From Thermoproteota archaeon (GTDB lineage Archaea; Thermoproteota; Methanomethylicia; Culexarchaeales; Culexarchaeaceae): a stretch of DNA of 62,424 nucleotides. The translations under genes were made by a program, and so were the position numbers. Under the pieces are notes generated by a model. It was not told where the DNA came from. It saw nothing but the letters and a program-made list of their open reading frames with translations, and ran no database searches. The stretch lies in contig JAAOZK010000007.1 in NCBI GenBank assembly GCA_011605825.1, forward strand, positions 1 to 62,424. Direction: 5' to 3'. Below, piece by piece: positions 52,093-61,354 of the stretch (the stretch's first letter is position 1; each line of letters opens with the position of its first letter).

Positions 52093-53499
52093 ATGCAGGA
52101 AAAAACGTGGGCGTCAAAAGGGGGAGTACAATATAAAACTGTAAGCCGTATAAGTGGGCCATTATTAGTGGTAAAAGGTGTAAAGTCGGCACTGTATGGT
52201 GAAATTGTAAAAATAGAGGGGCCGGATGGTGAAACAAGAACAGGACAGGTGCTTGAAACAGGATTTGGTTATGCAATAATTCAAGTTTTTGAAGGAACGA
52301 GAGGTTTGGATACAAAGAACACCTCAGTAACATTTACTGGAGAAACCATGAAATTTCCAGTCTCTATGGAGTTGCTTGGGAGAATATTTAATGGTAGAGG
52401 AGAACCGATAGATAATAAACCGCTACCACTAGCTGTAGATGAATTAGACGTGAACGGCGCGCCGATAAATCCATCTGCAAGAGAATATCCTAAAGAATTT
52501 ATACAGACGGGCATATCAGCAATAGATGGCATGAATACATTAAGTAGAGGACAAAAACTACCATTATTTACAGAGTCTGGTTTACCACATAACATATTGG
52601 CAGCTCAAATAGCTAGACAAGCTACCATACCTGGAAAGGAGGAAGAGTTTGTAATCGTTTTTGCAGCAATGGGCATAGGAATGGAAGATGCATTGTTCTT
52701 TAAAGAAGAATTTGAAAGAACAGGAGCTTTGAACAGATTAGTAATGTTCTTAAATTTAGCAGAGGATCCTGCAATAGAGAGAATAATAACACCAAGACTG
52801 GCGCTCACAACAGCGGAATACCTTGCATTTCAGCAAGATCTACATGTTCTCGTGATAATGACAGATATGCTGAATTATGGTGAAGCATTGCGTGAAATAA
52901 GTGCTGCAAGAGAAGAAGTTCCGGGAAGAAGAGGATATCCAGGATACTTATATACGGATCTAGCAACAATTTATGAAAGATGCGGAAGAATAGTGAATAG
53001 AAAAGGGAGCATAACATTAATGCCTATAGTCACAATGCCTGGTGGAGATATAACTCACCCAGTAGTTGATTTGACAGGATACATAACTGAGGGTCAAATA
53101 TATCTAGATCGTAATCTACATAGAAAAGGTATATATCCACCAATAAATGTGTTACCTTCACTTTCAAGACTAATGAAAGAAGCAACTAGATACACACGTG
53201 AAGATCACCAATCGCTAAGTGATCAACTATATTACTGCTATGCAGAAGGAGTTGAACTAAGAGGATTAATTGCAGTTGTTGGAGAAGAAGCATTAACTGA
53301 AAAAGATCGAAAATATTTGGAGTTCGCGGATGCCTTCGAAAGGAATTTCATAGCACAAGGAGTATATGAAAATAGAAGCTTAGAAACGACTTTAAACATC
53401 GGATGGGATTTACTTTCAAGTCATATCCCTGAAAGCGATTGGAAGCGAATAGATCCAAAAATAATAGAGAAATATTGCCCAAAACATGCAAAAAGGTAA
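52093..53499 (+). CDS. atpB: A-type ATP synthase subunit B
   Basis: The 468-residue non-catalytic head subunit. Conserved segments include [11 protein letters not shown], the degenerate nucleotide loop in [19 protein letters not shown] (no complete Walker A, as usual for B), [17 protein letters not shown] and SLSRLMKEA. The ATG at 52093 follows a GAGGGGTGAT site; the frame opens at 52075, inside the end of atpA. No atpD follows, so the operon ends here. Confidence 0.97.
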   Translation: MQEKTWASKGGVQYKTVSRISGPLLVVKGVKSALYGEIVKIEGPDGETRTGQVLETGFGYAIIQVFEGTRGLDTKNTSVTFTGETMKFPVSMELLGRIFNGRGEPIDNKPLPLAVDELDVNGAPINPSAREYPKEFIQTGISAIDGMNTLSRGQKLPLFTESGLPHNILAAQIARQATIPGKEEEFVIVFAAMGIGMEDALFFKEEFERTGALNRLVMFLNLAEDPAIERIITPRLALTTAEYLAFQQDLHVLVIMTDMLNYGEALREISAAREEVPGRRGYPGYLYTDLATIYERCGRIVNRKGSITLMPIVTMPGGDITHPVVDLTGYITEGQIYLDRNLHRKGIYPPINVLPSLSRLMKEATRYTREDHQSLSDQLYYCYAEGVELRGLIAVVGEEALTEKDRKYLEFADAFERNFIAQGVYENRSLETTLNIGWDLLSSHIPESDWKRIDPKIIEKYCPKHAKR

Positions 53500-53655
53500 A
53501 TAAATTATACTTTTTTATGAAGTTATTATAATGTTACCTTTTTTCATGAAGCATCGATTGGCATCTAACTATTATTACAGAATTTCCAATATTTTATTCA
53601 ATGATCATATAAATCATGGTAGTTGCAACCAAACAATTTATATTTGAAAGACTGA

Positions 53656-53823
53656 TGGGGCCGGTGGGATTTGAACCCACGACCAACGGGTTTCTCCTCG
53701 CTCCAGAGTTTCATCATCCCATATATAGGTCCTTATTTTTCCATCTTATTGCTCTGGAGCCCGCCGCTCTACCTTACTGAGCTACGGCTTGCCGCCCTTA
53801 AGGTCCCGGCCCTTCACGGCCCC
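53656..53823 (-). tRNA. tRNA-Trp(CCA) with two introns
   Basis: Removing two segments gives a perfect 74-base tRNA: acceptor GGGGCCG/CGGCCCC, loop CTCCAGA (anticodon CCA), T loop TTCAAAT and A73. Intron 2 (53692-53753, 62 bases) is canonical at 37/38, with central helix CTCC/GGAG and bulges AGA and AAA. Intron 1 (about 53786-53817, 32 bases) interrupts the acceptor strand around positions 4-8; a CCGT repeat at both borders leaves its exact position ambiguous, and I could not draw a clean bulge-helix-bulge for it. Intron 2 also contains ATGATGA, like a C box. Confidence 0.87.
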
Positions 53824-54089
53824 AAATCTAATAAACTTAAATGGAAATAAATCCTAAATATTTTTCCCTTGCACTTAACATAATTTAAATACCATTTTTA
53901 ATACTGTGATTAAGGGAGAACATTTCCATTAAAAGCAGAAAAGAAAATAAAATAAAAATAACTTATCAACTTCCTATAACGTTGTTTTTAGAAGAAAGTA
54001 AACACTGCAAAACCATCAAGAAATAATTCTGGTATTTATATGCAAATAAATATTTTAAGTGTAATATCCTCTCTTAAATATTGAAATTT

Positions 54090-54557
54090 ATGCGAAATGA
54101 AAAGGTAGTCGCCGTTGGTGGAACCTTTGATAATTTTCACTTAGGCCATGTACAATTACTCTTAAAATGTTTCGAAATAAGTGAAAACGTTTTAATTGGA
54201 GTTACTAGTGATGCTCTTGCAAGAAATAAGAATCATTTTATAGAATCATGCGATAAAAGAAAAAGAAATCTGTTTTCACTTCTACTTTTTCATAAACTAC
54301 ATGACCGTGCAAAAATAATCACACTAAATGACCCATACGGTCCAACAATATTTAATGAAGATATATCTGCCATTGTAGTTAGTGAAGAGACATTGATACG
54401 CGCCCTAGAGATTAATAATATCCGAAAAGGGAAGCATCTCAATCCGTTGCAAATTTTTGTAATCCCTTTAGTTAAGGATGCTGATTTAAGACCCATCTCA
54501 TCAACTAAATCTAGAAGGGATGAAAAATTTTGTGAAAAATTCTTGATGTATACTTAA
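54090..54557 (+). CDS. coaD: Archaeal phosphopantetheine adenylyltransferase
   Basis: A 155-residue nucleotidyltransferase of the archaeal PPAT group (COG1019). GGTFDNFHLGH contains the HxGH active-site motif near residues 14-18, and RPISSTKSRR near the C terminus matches the ISSTxIR motif. It makes dephospho-CoA from phosphopantetheine. The frame starts at TTG 54081; ATG 54090 is preferred, and both fit the AT-rich box at about 54050. Confidence 0.9.
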   Translation: MRNEKVVAVGGTFDNFHLGHVQLLLKCFEISENVLIGVTSDALARNKNHFIESCDKRKRNLFSLLLFHKLHDRAKIITLNDPYGPTIFNEDISAIVVSEETLIRALEINNIRKGKHLNPLQIFVIPLVKDADLRPISSTKSRRDEKFCEKFLMYT

Positions 54558-54575
54558 TTAGTTTGATGCATTTTT

Positions 54576-54760
54576 AGGTGAAGTGAGTGTACCCCGTAGG
54601 CGATCACCAATGTTCATTGTGAGAAATTACTTCTCACTCCCATGGCTCTCTCACCTACGGGTTTAGAGTCACTTCACCTGGAGGTGTATCGCACCTGGGT
54701 AGCCCTGAGCGTCATCGAGGGATCGTTCTCGTTCAGGTCCGTCTGGTGCGAATCCCCCCA
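54576..54760 (+). ncRNA. Unassigned structured RNA
   Basis: A GC-rich island of about 185 bases between coaD and a radical SAM gene, with two folded domains. Domain 1: helix 54576-54586 with 54669-54679 (11 pairs), helix 54593-54600 with 54654-54661 (8 pairs), and an inner hairpin 54619-54625 with 54631-54637. Domain 2: G-rich 54680-54684 with C-rich 54754-54759, helix 54689-54695 with 54745-54751, an internal loop, and helix 54705-54711 with 54730-54736. It is not a tRNA or SRP RNA as far as I can see. A TACTTAATTA box about 25 bases upstream supports the plus strand, but the other strand is possible. Confidence 0.6.
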
Positions 54761-54833
54761 TAATATTTCGCCATAGCTTCAAAAATAAATTTTACTCAAA
54801 CTTTAAACAATTTAAATTGTAGTGAGTATTTCC

Positions 54834-55874
54834 ATGTATTACACGCCAGATAATTTGAAATTTAATAAAAAAATGGTCAAAATTACGCAAGATAGTGAAA
54901 TACCATTAATTGGATGTATAGCATTTGGAATTATAGATAGAGGTACAAATATTATTCAAATACGTCCCTCTTCTCTTTGCCCATTATCCTGTATCTTTTG
55001 TTCTACTGATGCTGGACCAAATTCAAAGAAGAGACAGTGTGAATTTTTAGTTGAATTAGATTATTTGTTGTTTTATATAAAACAAGTCGTTGAATATAAA
55101 GGAATTAAGAGTATTGAAGCCCACATAGATACTATAGGTGACCCTTTAACCTACCCTAACATTGTAGATCTAGTGCAAAAGCTTAGAAACATGAGTGGAA
55201 TCAATGTAATTTCTATGCAAACACATGGTTTTCTTTTGAATGAAAAATTAATAGATGATTTAGCAGACGCAGGTCTTTCAAGAATAAATTTATCAATTGA
55301 CGCGTTAAATCCTGTTCTTGCTAAGAATTTATCTGGTACTGAGAGCTATGATGTAACACGCATACTTTCACTTGCCGAGTATATTGCCAATAGTTCTAAA
55401 ATAGATCTGTTAATCGCGCCTGTATGGATCCCTCCCTTCAATGACTTAGAAATTCCAAAAATTATTGAATATGCTAAAACTATTGGTGCTGGTAAAAAGT
55501 GGCCCCCATTAGGTATACAAAAATATGAACTTCACAAATATGGTAGAAAACCAAAGGGAGCTAGTACAATGTCTTGGAGAAAATTTTACGAGCAATTAAG
55601 TTACTGGGAAAAAATATTTAATGTAAAACTTAAGTTATCTCCAACTGACTTCGGAATATTTAAAGTTAAAAAAATACCCATTCCCTTTAAAAAATATGAA
55701 AAAGTCAAAGCTAAAATCGTGGAAAACGGTCTTTTTAAAGGCCAAAAAATTGCTGTGGCAAGAGGCAGGGCAATAACCATAATAAATTCTAATAATCTTC
55801 CCATTAACTCTCACGTTTTCGTCAGAATACTACGTGTAAAGGACAACATAATAATTGCCGAGCCAGTACTATAA
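54834..55874 (+). CDS. Radical SAM protein with C-terminal TRAM-like domain
   Basis: A roughly 346-residue radical SAM enzyme. The cluster motif CPLSCIFC is near residues 49-56, followed by GDPLTYP and SIDALNP strands of the barrel. The last 65 residues (KVKAKIVENGLFKGQKIAVARGRAITIIN) resemble a TRAM RNA-binding domain. This combination is COG2100, conserved in archaea and of unknown substrate; an RNA-modifying role is an inference from TRAM. The frame opens at GTG 54822. The structured RNA ends 73 bases upstream. Confidence 0.85.
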   Translation: MYYTPDNLKFNKKMVKITQDSEIPLIGCIAFGIIDRGTNIIQIRPSSLCPLSCIFCSTDAGPNSKKRQCEFLVELDYLLFYIKQVVEYKGIKSIEAHIDTIGDPLTYPNIVDLVQKLRNMSGINVISMQTHGFLLNEKLIDDLADAGLSRINLSIDALNPVLAKNLSGTESYDVTRILSLAEYIANSSKIDLLIAPVWIPPFNDLEIPKIIEYAKTIGAGKKWPPLGIQKYELHKYGRKPKGASTMSWRKFYEQLSYWEKIFNVKLKLSPTDFGIFKVKKIPIPFKKYEKVKAKIVENGLFKGQKIAVARGRAITIINSNNLPINSHVFVRILRVKDNIIIAEPVL

Positions 55875-55988
55875 CATCATTTCATCCTCAAAGATCTTCA
55901 TAAAAATCTAAAATGCGCGCTGAGTTAACTATTTATATTTGGCATACGTCACTATTTCACAAAGCAAAAATACCGTGATGTGATGATT

Positions 55989-56492
55989 ATGCCACTAAGA
56001 CCTGGAAGATGTTACAGACACTTTAGCGGGCCTCCATATACTAGAAAGGAATATATAATGGGTGTTCCCCCTCCAAAAATAAGCGTCTTTGAAATGGGCG
56101 ATAAAAAAGGACAGTTTAACGTTACTTTAAAACTAGTAACAAAGGAAAGGGGGCAGATAAGACATAATGCACTTGAAGCGGCGCGTATATCATCAAACAA
56201 AGTTATGGAAGAGAATGCTGGTAAAGATTACTATTTGAAAGTGGTCGTATATCCCCATCATATACTGCGCGAAAATAAAATGATGGCATTTGCAGGTGCT
56301 GATCGTTTGCAAGATGGTATGCGCCTATCTTTTGGGAAACCAATAGGTACTGCCGCAAGAGTAAAAGAAGGTCAAGAAATCATTATAATAAAAACAACTG
56401 AAGAGCATTTGGAGGCCGCCAAGAAAGCTTTAAAAATCGCAGCATCAAAAATACCACTCCCAACGCAAATATTAGAAGAAAGAGTTGTTTGA
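55989..56492 (+). CDS. rpl10e: 50S ribosomal protein L10e (uL16)
   Basis: A 167-residue ribosomal protein. It opens [19 protein letters not shown] and includes [29 protein letters not shown], the conserved loop that reaches towards the peptidyl-transferase centre. Length is normal. ATG 55989 is chosen over two upstream ATGs because the family starts at M-[PA]-x-RP. Confidence 0.96.
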   Translation: MPLRPGRCYRHFSGPPYTRKEYIMGVPPPKISVFEMGDKKGQFNVTLKLVTKERGQIRHNALEAARISSNKVMEENAGKDYYLKVVVYPHHILRENKMMAFAGADRLQDGMRLSFGKPIGTAARVKEGQEIIIIKTTEEHLEAAKKALKIAASKIPLPTQILEERVV

Positions 56493-56604
56493 ATTAAACT
56501 TTAGAATTACCAATTTAAAATTATGGGAAATGCATCATTTTAGTTTGCTGAAAAATTTAATAGTTCTCATTAATAAATATCCTTTTGAATAATTTTTGGT
56601 AGAT

Positions 56605-56676
56605 GCCGGGGTGGCCGAGTGGCGAGGCAGCGGACTGCAGATCCGCCTTACGGGGGTTCAAATCCCTCCCCCGGCT
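56605..56676 (+). tRNA. tRNA-Cys(GCA)
   Basis: Complete cloverleaf with acceptor GCCGGGG/CCCCGGC, anticodon stem GCGGA/TCCGC, loop CTGCAGA (anticodon GCA), T loop TTCAAAT and T73, the discriminator of cysteine tRNA. No intron and no encoded CCA. Confidence 0.96.
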
Positions 56677-56756
56677 TTATCAGAATTATTACACTAAGCC
56701 TACATCATTTCTTTTTTATTCTAAGAACAAATCGTTTGTCTAAAACTTTAAATAAA

Positions 56757-56858
56757 TGCCGGGGGCGGGACTTGAACCCGCGATAACCGGATATCTCCTC
56801 TGCGCCCTATACATATGATTATGAGTCCGGCGCCCTGACCATGCTAGGCGACCCCGGC
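56757..56858 (-). tRNA. Elongator tRNA-Met(CAT) with a 27-base intron
   Basis: Minus-strand cloverleaf with acceptor GCCGGGG/CCCCGGC, anticodon stem CCGGA/TCCGG and A73. A 27-base intron (56793-56819) sits at 37/38; its removal gives loop CTCATAA, anticodon CAT, and a 75-base tRNA. The bulges TAA and ATA flank a short CTC/GAG central helix with one mismatch. It could instead be the tRNA-Ile2 that TiaS modifies, but the body resembles elongator Met. Confidence 0.88.
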
Positions 56859-56976
56859 CTAAAATTATTTTGACAATTTAACTCTAATAAGTTTAACTTT
56901 TCTACAAAAGATGTTTTTGTCATTCATTAAGTATAGTAAAATAAAATTTTATTAGTCAGTTCATTACAATAACATT

Positions 56977-57104
56977 TGGCGCTGTCGGCCATAGGCGGTG
57001 GGGAAACACCCGTTCCCTTTCCGAACACGGAAGTTAAGCCCACTGCCGCGCTTCCGAGTACTGGTGCCGAGAGGCATCGGGAAAGGAGCGTGCTGACAGC
57101 GCCA
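56977..57104 (+). rRNA. 5S ribosomal RNA (unlinked)
   Basis: A 5S rRNA: helix I pairs TGGCGCTGTCGGC with GCTGACAGCGCCA, and the interior has the conserved CCCGTTCCC-TTCCGAACACGGAAGTTAAGCC segment in broken form and GGTGCCGAGAGGCATCGGGAAAGG. It stands alone, about 33 kb from 23S, as in many TACK archaea. Confidence 0.95.
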
Positions 57105-57192
57105 CTGCTTATCATGAACTTATGAAATAAATACATTTTTATCTTTGAGTGCTTCCATTAACTAATAGACTTAGTTTGATGAGTGATAACCA

Positions 57193-58335
57193 ATGGGTCA
57201 TGAAACCTTTGTAAGATTTATATTTGCAGTTTCCTCCAGCATATTTGATGATTCTACAAATAACTTCATAATTACCTCTGCCCTTTTCTTGATATATGCA
57301 TTCATCTTGGCATTTTTAAATCAAAGGTTACAAACATACCTTTGGTTAAGAGAAGCTGAATCATCCCTAAAGAGGTTACAGCTTTTTGCATCAAAATCTA
57401 AGGAAATCGTCATTAAAAAGATAAACGAAGTAGGAAAGCCAAACTTTGACCCATCCCCTTCAATAGAAAGTTTTTTAGACTTTTTTGTAATAGAACCAAC
57501 TTCATTAGACCCATATGGCATCGTAAATAAATTCAGACATATATTGGATGTTCGGAATGAAAGATTTGAATCTTTCATCAAACAAATAGCTCCAAATGTA
57601 CCGCAAAATTATATACCCAATCTAGAAGGTTTGATGGAAACAGCTATTGGTTTAAACGAGTTATACAGATTAGTTAGGCATTACTTTATATTAGGCAAGA
57701 AAACTAAGAACATGCTATTTATCATGCAACTTCAAATGAATTTGCCCATAATAATGCGCTACGCAGAAGCTTATTTCAATGCTACTCATGCGTTTTCTAG
57801 TGGGAAACCTATAGGTGATGGTGTAGGTGCACTTGTAGCATCAAAATTAATGCATGGTAAGCAAGTAAATCGCATAACTAACAAAACAGTATTCTCAGAA
57901 TTTGAATATAATGGCCGAAAATTAATAGTGATTAAAGCTGAAGGACCTGGTGCAGAAGTTGGTGAAATAGATGATGCCATAGAGCGAATAATAAACATAT
58001 ATGGGGGTGGGATTTCACGTATAATAATGATCGATGCTGCTTTAAAACTTGAAGGTGAAAAAACAGGACAAATAGCTGAAGGTGTAGGAGTAGCTATTGG
58101 AGGTACTGGTGTTGAGAAATTTAAGATAGAAGATATAGCAACTAAATATAAAATTCCCTTAGACGCATTAATTATAAAGATGTCTTTAGAGGAAGCTATA
58201 ACGACCATGAAGAAGGATCTAGTCGACGCTGCTGAAAATACCGTGAAAAGAGTTCTCAATATTGTTGATACTAGAACTTCTAAAGGTGATAGTATAATAA
58301 TAGTTGGTGTAGGAAATACTATGGGAATCCTTTGA
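57193..58335 (+). CDS. DUF1512 family membrane-anchored protein
   Basis: A 380-residue protein of unknown function found in archaea. One membrane helix lies near residues 25-45, followed by a helical region and a C-terminal alpha/beta domain with repeated Gly-rich segments (IKAEGPGAEVGEID, IAEGVGVAIGGTGVEK, SIIIVGVGNTMGIL). The gene lies downstream of 5S rRNA and 11 bases upstream of a second small membrane protein, so they probably share a transcript. Confidence 0.8.
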   Translation: MGHETFVRFIFAVSSSIFDDSTNNFIITSALFLIYAFILAFLNQRLQTYLWLREAESSLKRLQLFASKSKEIVIKKINEVGKPNFDPSPSIESFLDFFVIEPTSLDPYGIVNKFRHILDVRNERFESFIKQIAPNVPQNYIPNLEGLMETAIGLNELYRLVRHYFILGKKTKNMLFIMQLQMNLPIIMRYAEAYFNATHAFSSGKPIGDGVGALVASKLMHGKQVNRITNKTVFSEFEYNGRKLIVIKAEGPGAEVGEIDDAIERIINIYGGGISRIIMIDAALKLEGEKTGQIAEGVGVAIGGTGVEKFKIEDIATKYKIPLDALIIKMSLEEAITTMKKDLVDAAENTVKRVLNIVDTRTSKGDSIIIVGVGNTMGIL

Positions 58336-58345
58336 GGTGAAATTT

Positions 58346-58741
58346 ATGGTTAAATTATCGAAAAATAATGTTTTACTCTTTCTTTCTATCATCTTTTCAA
58401 TACTCTCCATAATCTTCCTCTTTATAGCCATTATTAATATTCAAAATGCATACGATCTGCTGGATTTCTACTCCATAGACTTTCTAGTTGCAGGTATATT
58501 ATGTATGGTTGTTTCACTCTTCTTCTCATATAGGCATAGGCGTTTACTTGGTTTAAAACTTCTTAAACAATCACAAACAGTAACTAGGATAAAATGTGGT
58601 AACATTGACTGCAATTATAAGGAAGAACGTTTCTTCCAAGAAGGTGACTATATATTTAAGGAAGTAGGTAAATGCCCAAAGTGTAATGGGAATTTGTATA
58701 TAGATGCCATATACGATCTTGAATTAAAAACAAAGAAATAA
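58346..58741 (+). CDS. Two-helix membrane protein with zinc-ribbon tail
   Basis: A 131-residue protein with two membrane helices (residues about 8-32 and 45-65), a basic loop (RHRRLLGLKLL) and a cytoplasmic zinc-ribbon-like tail (CGNIDC and CPKC). No family is recognised. The ATG follows GAGGTGA and lies directly downstream of the DUF1512 gene, suggesting a joint role at the membrane. The metal site is inferred from the cysteine spacing only. Confidence 0.65.
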   Translation: MVKLSKNNVLLFLSIIFSILSIIFLFIAIINIQNAYDLLDFYSIDFLVAGILCMVVSLFFSYRHRRLLGLKLLKQSQTVTRIKCGNIDCNYKEERFFQEGDYIFKEVGKCPKCNGNLYIDAIYDLELKTKK

Positions 58742-58753
58742 ATTTGATGGAAA

Positions 58754-59500
58754 TCAACTTTCATTAATGCCAACAGTTCCTAATAAGTTACTTATATAAT
58801 CGATATCTTTTCCATATTCATAGCTTATCTTTTCATTTATTTCACAAAGCTTTTCATTTAAAGTATCTATTTTTTCATGGATCCCAAACAAAATCTTTTC
58901 AAAAACCTTCTCGTCAATACTCTTAATTATTCCTTCTAAACATAGTTCTATAGTACTATCTGATGTGTTAACTAAAACATTTTTATGGAACGCATGTCTC
59001 AAAATGGCTTTCATTACATCTTTTATTGCTTCTTTATTTGGCTTTCTAATAGTGTTTATTCTCAAAATATTTTTTACATCAAAATCTTCTTGCCCAAATA
59101 ATGTTTTATCTACTATAATTCCATTAATTATTTTTGAAGAAATTTTTATCCTAACTTGCGGGTGATAATATATGAAAAACTCAGTTCCAGCCTTTTCTAA
59201 TCCAAGAACATTAAAGTAATCATATAGTGGGCTTAATAGATAATCAATACTTTCAATATAACTTCCCAAGGCTAAATATTTAACTTGCGTTTTCAAAATG
59301 TTTCCACTTATTTCCTTTATAAATCCTGATGCGCATACAGCCTCCACTTTTCTTCTTTTTGCTTCTTCAATGGTTGCTGCGTATATGTCATTTAATTTCT
59401 CATACATTTTGTTGTAATCAACTGTAATCTCCATAACATCCAGATTGGTGCTATTAAATTTATAAAAGTAGCCTAACAATAAGACATCTATTGCTAACAT
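58754..59500 (-). CDS. Uncharacterised protein
   Basis: A 248-residue protein not assigned to a family. It starts with a hydrophobic strand (MLAIDVLLLGYFYKF), then a helical stretch, a central alpha/beta region, and a C-terminal helix rich in Glu, Lys and Asn (FGIHEKIDTLNEKLCEINEK), which may be a coiled coil. No enzyme motif was found. It is convergent with the zinc-ribbon membrane protein and divergent from the next membrane gene. Confidence 0.55.
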   Translation of the reverse strand: MLAIDVLLLGYFYKFNSTNLDVMEITVDYNKMYEKLNDIYAATIEEAKRRKVEAVCASGFIKEISGNILKTQVKYLALGSYIESIDYLLSPLYDYFNVLGLEKAGTEFFIYYHPQVRIKISSKIINGIIVDKTLFGQEDFDVKNILRINTIRKPNKEAIKDVMKAILRHAFHKNVLVNTSDSTIELCLEGIIKSIDEKVFEKILFGIHEKIDTLNEKLCEINEKISYEYGKDIDYISNLLGTVGINES

Positions 59501-59606
59501 ATTTCGCTCACAACACCTAAGAAGACTTTTGGCATATTTACGTATTAGTTATTGGAACGTAAATTTTAATTTTATCATTTTACATTCATTTTTAAAGTGA
59601 TGTTTT

Positions 59607-60005
59607 ATGTTTAAATTGAAGAAGCTGATGGAAGGAGCATCTATACTACAAAAAATATTTCGTTTAATAGAGAATGCCTTCCCATTCATTTGCCTATTTC
59701 TCTTTGTACTATTTTTAAGCGGATTTACATCTACTCTACTCTCTCCTACTATTGGTTTGTTCCCTACAAGTTCTGGTTACTCCTTTATAATCCCTCAAAT
59801 GGATTATCAAACAGTTGTTGAATTTGTCATGGTATTCTTTTTAGTATCATTGTCTTCGCTTGGAGTTATATTAATGTTGTATGGTTCTAGGATATCTGTT
59901 GACAAAAGATTTTCTAATGTCGTCATATTAAGTGGTGCTTTCCTCTTCCTTCTTATGATAATATTATTACAATATTTACTCTCAATAAAACTTGGCTTAA
60001 TATAG
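59607..60005 (+). CDS. Small membrane protein with three helices
   Basis: A 132-residue hydrophobic protein with predicted helices near residues 25-48, 72-94 and 108-130 and a basic N terminus (FKLKKLM). No conserved motif is recognised. It ends exactly at the convergent carS stop (no spacing), so the assignment of its 3' end is sound. Confidence 0.6.
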   Translation: MFKLKKLMEGASILQKIFRLIENAFPFICLFLFVLFLSGFTSTLLSPTIGLFPTSSGYSFIIPQMDYQTVVEFVMVFFLVSLSSLGVILMLYGSRISVDKRFSNVVILSGAFLFLLMIILLQYLLSIKLGLI

Positions 60006-60506
60006 TTACCATGGAACCTTCTTTATGCCTAGGATATATGCAATTTTATTGGTGACTACATGTAAAGGTATAGTAATCGCTATTATAACAACCATATCTT
60101 GTAACGTATATGTCTCAAATTTGTATGATAATAACATGGCAACCAGGATAAACATTACTTGATCTAGAAGTGGGGCAGGCTTCCCTCTTTCTATATTAAA
60201 CCTTCTTTTTATAAATGAACCCATCGAATCGCCCAGCATCGCTCCTAAAGATAATGTAAATGCTCTAATTAAATTATCTGGTGTTTGTAATACACCAATA
60301 ATGCTCCCCGTCACGATTCCAGCGATAAATCCTTCAATAGTTTTTCCAGAACCGAGAATTGGTCTCTTATCGATAAACTTTTTATTAAAATCTAATGGGT
60401 GACCTTTCCTATTTCTAGTTACTAGTAGGGGGCTAGCATTCGCAATATATGCAGGTAATATTTTCCAGATACATGCAGCAATTTCCTCAATTAATTCCTT
60501 TATCAT
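60006..60506 (-). CDS. carS: CDP-archaeol synthase
   Basis: CarS adds CTP to unsaturated archaetidic acid to give CDP-archaeol, the branch point to polar lipids. At 166 residues with about four membrane helices it fits the DUF46 family, with the KGHPLDFNKKFIDKRPILGSGKTIEGF motif in two parts, LGDSMGSFIKRR, and the KPAPLLDQ segment. The start ATG is inside the 3' end of the RadB-like gene (20-base overlap), so the two are coupled. Confidence 0.92.
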   Translation of the reverse strand: MIKELIEEIAACIWKILPAYIANASPLLVTRNRKGHPLDFNKKFIDKRPILGSGKTIEGFIAGIVTGSIIGVLQTPDNLIRAFTLSLGAMLGDSMGSFIKRRFNIERGKPAPLLDQVMFILVAMLLSYKFETYTLQDMVVIIAITIPLHVVTNKIAYILGIKKVPW

Positions 60507-61179
60507 AAACAATTCCTCCTTCTGTTATTCTAAAAGAAATTACAATTTTTTCTATATATTCTACATCGTCTTTGTAAAATTTTTCAATTGTTAAAATCCT
60601 TTTTTCACCTTTTTTTTCCAATCTTATAATATTGTCACACCAATATCTAATAACCTTTGAAGCCACAACGTCTCCCTCCATTTTTTCACTCGAGGGTTCG
60701 ATTAAATGTCCTGTCACTATTATAGGAATACTTTTCTTTTTTGAAATATACTTTAATATAGCCATTTGCTCATTTAATGCTTTGTTTATTAGTATAGTTG
60801 TCTTCTTCTTACCAGTTAAAGAATTAAGATATTCATCTGTAATATTGTCAAATACAATTAATCTAATTTTTGGCAAAACAAAAAATTCTAATTTCTTAAT
60901 TAATAATGTTTGCTCATTAAAATCATTAGGCATTAGTACTATCAGATTCTTTAATAGTTCCTTTAAGTTTATCTGATCTTTAATTAATTGGATGATCCTT
61001 TCAATTGCAAAAGGACTTTCTGTTGATATGTATATGGCCTTAAAACCATGCTTCAAACATTTAATGGTCGCCAAAAAACACAGTAACGTCTTTCCAACAC
61101 CTTGATCGCCGTATATCAGAGTCATTTTACCTTCTTTAAATGTGCCGCATATTATATTATCAATAATTTCATTTTCCAA
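60487..61179 (-). CDS. radB: RadB-like RecA-family ATPase
   Basis: A 230-residue RecA-fold ATPase without the N-terminal DNA-binding domain of RadA. Walker A is YGDQGVGKT near residues 23-31 and a Walker B-like strand IRLIVFDNIT is near 107-116. It ends with EGGIVYDKG-type strands typical of RadA paralogs. RadB is a recombination mediator in euryarchaea; in TACK archaea similar short RadA paralogs have varied roles, so the exact orthology is open. It overlaps carS by 20 bases. Confidence 0.75.
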   Translation of the reverse strand: MENEIIDNIICGTFKEGKMTLIYGDQGVGKTLLCFLATIKCLKHGFKAIYISTESPFAIERIIQLIKDQINLKELLKNLIVLMPNDFNEQTLLIKKLEFFVLPKIRLIVFDNITDEYLNSLTGKKKTTILINKALNEQMAILKYISKKKSIPIIVTGHLIEPSSEKMEGDVVASKVIRYWCDNIIRLEKKGEKRILTIEKFYKDDVEYIEKIVISFRITEGGIVYDKGIN

Positions 61180-61354
61180 TTTGAACTCATCATAGTTGTT
61201 TACATTTATATTAGAACCCCCTCATACATTCAAATAAACTTTATAAATTTCTTCTTTTCTTATAACATTTACGATATGCTTTCCACTCAAAATAAAGATA
61301 TGGTTATGGCCTCTCTTACATCACGATTTTATAATTTTATGAGGGTGTACGACA

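Noticed and set aside
54576-54760. Reading this region as SRP RNA or as a tRNA with introns
   Set aside because: The GGAA-type helix 8 core of SRP RNA is missing and no T arm with pairing stem can be built around GGTGCGAAT.
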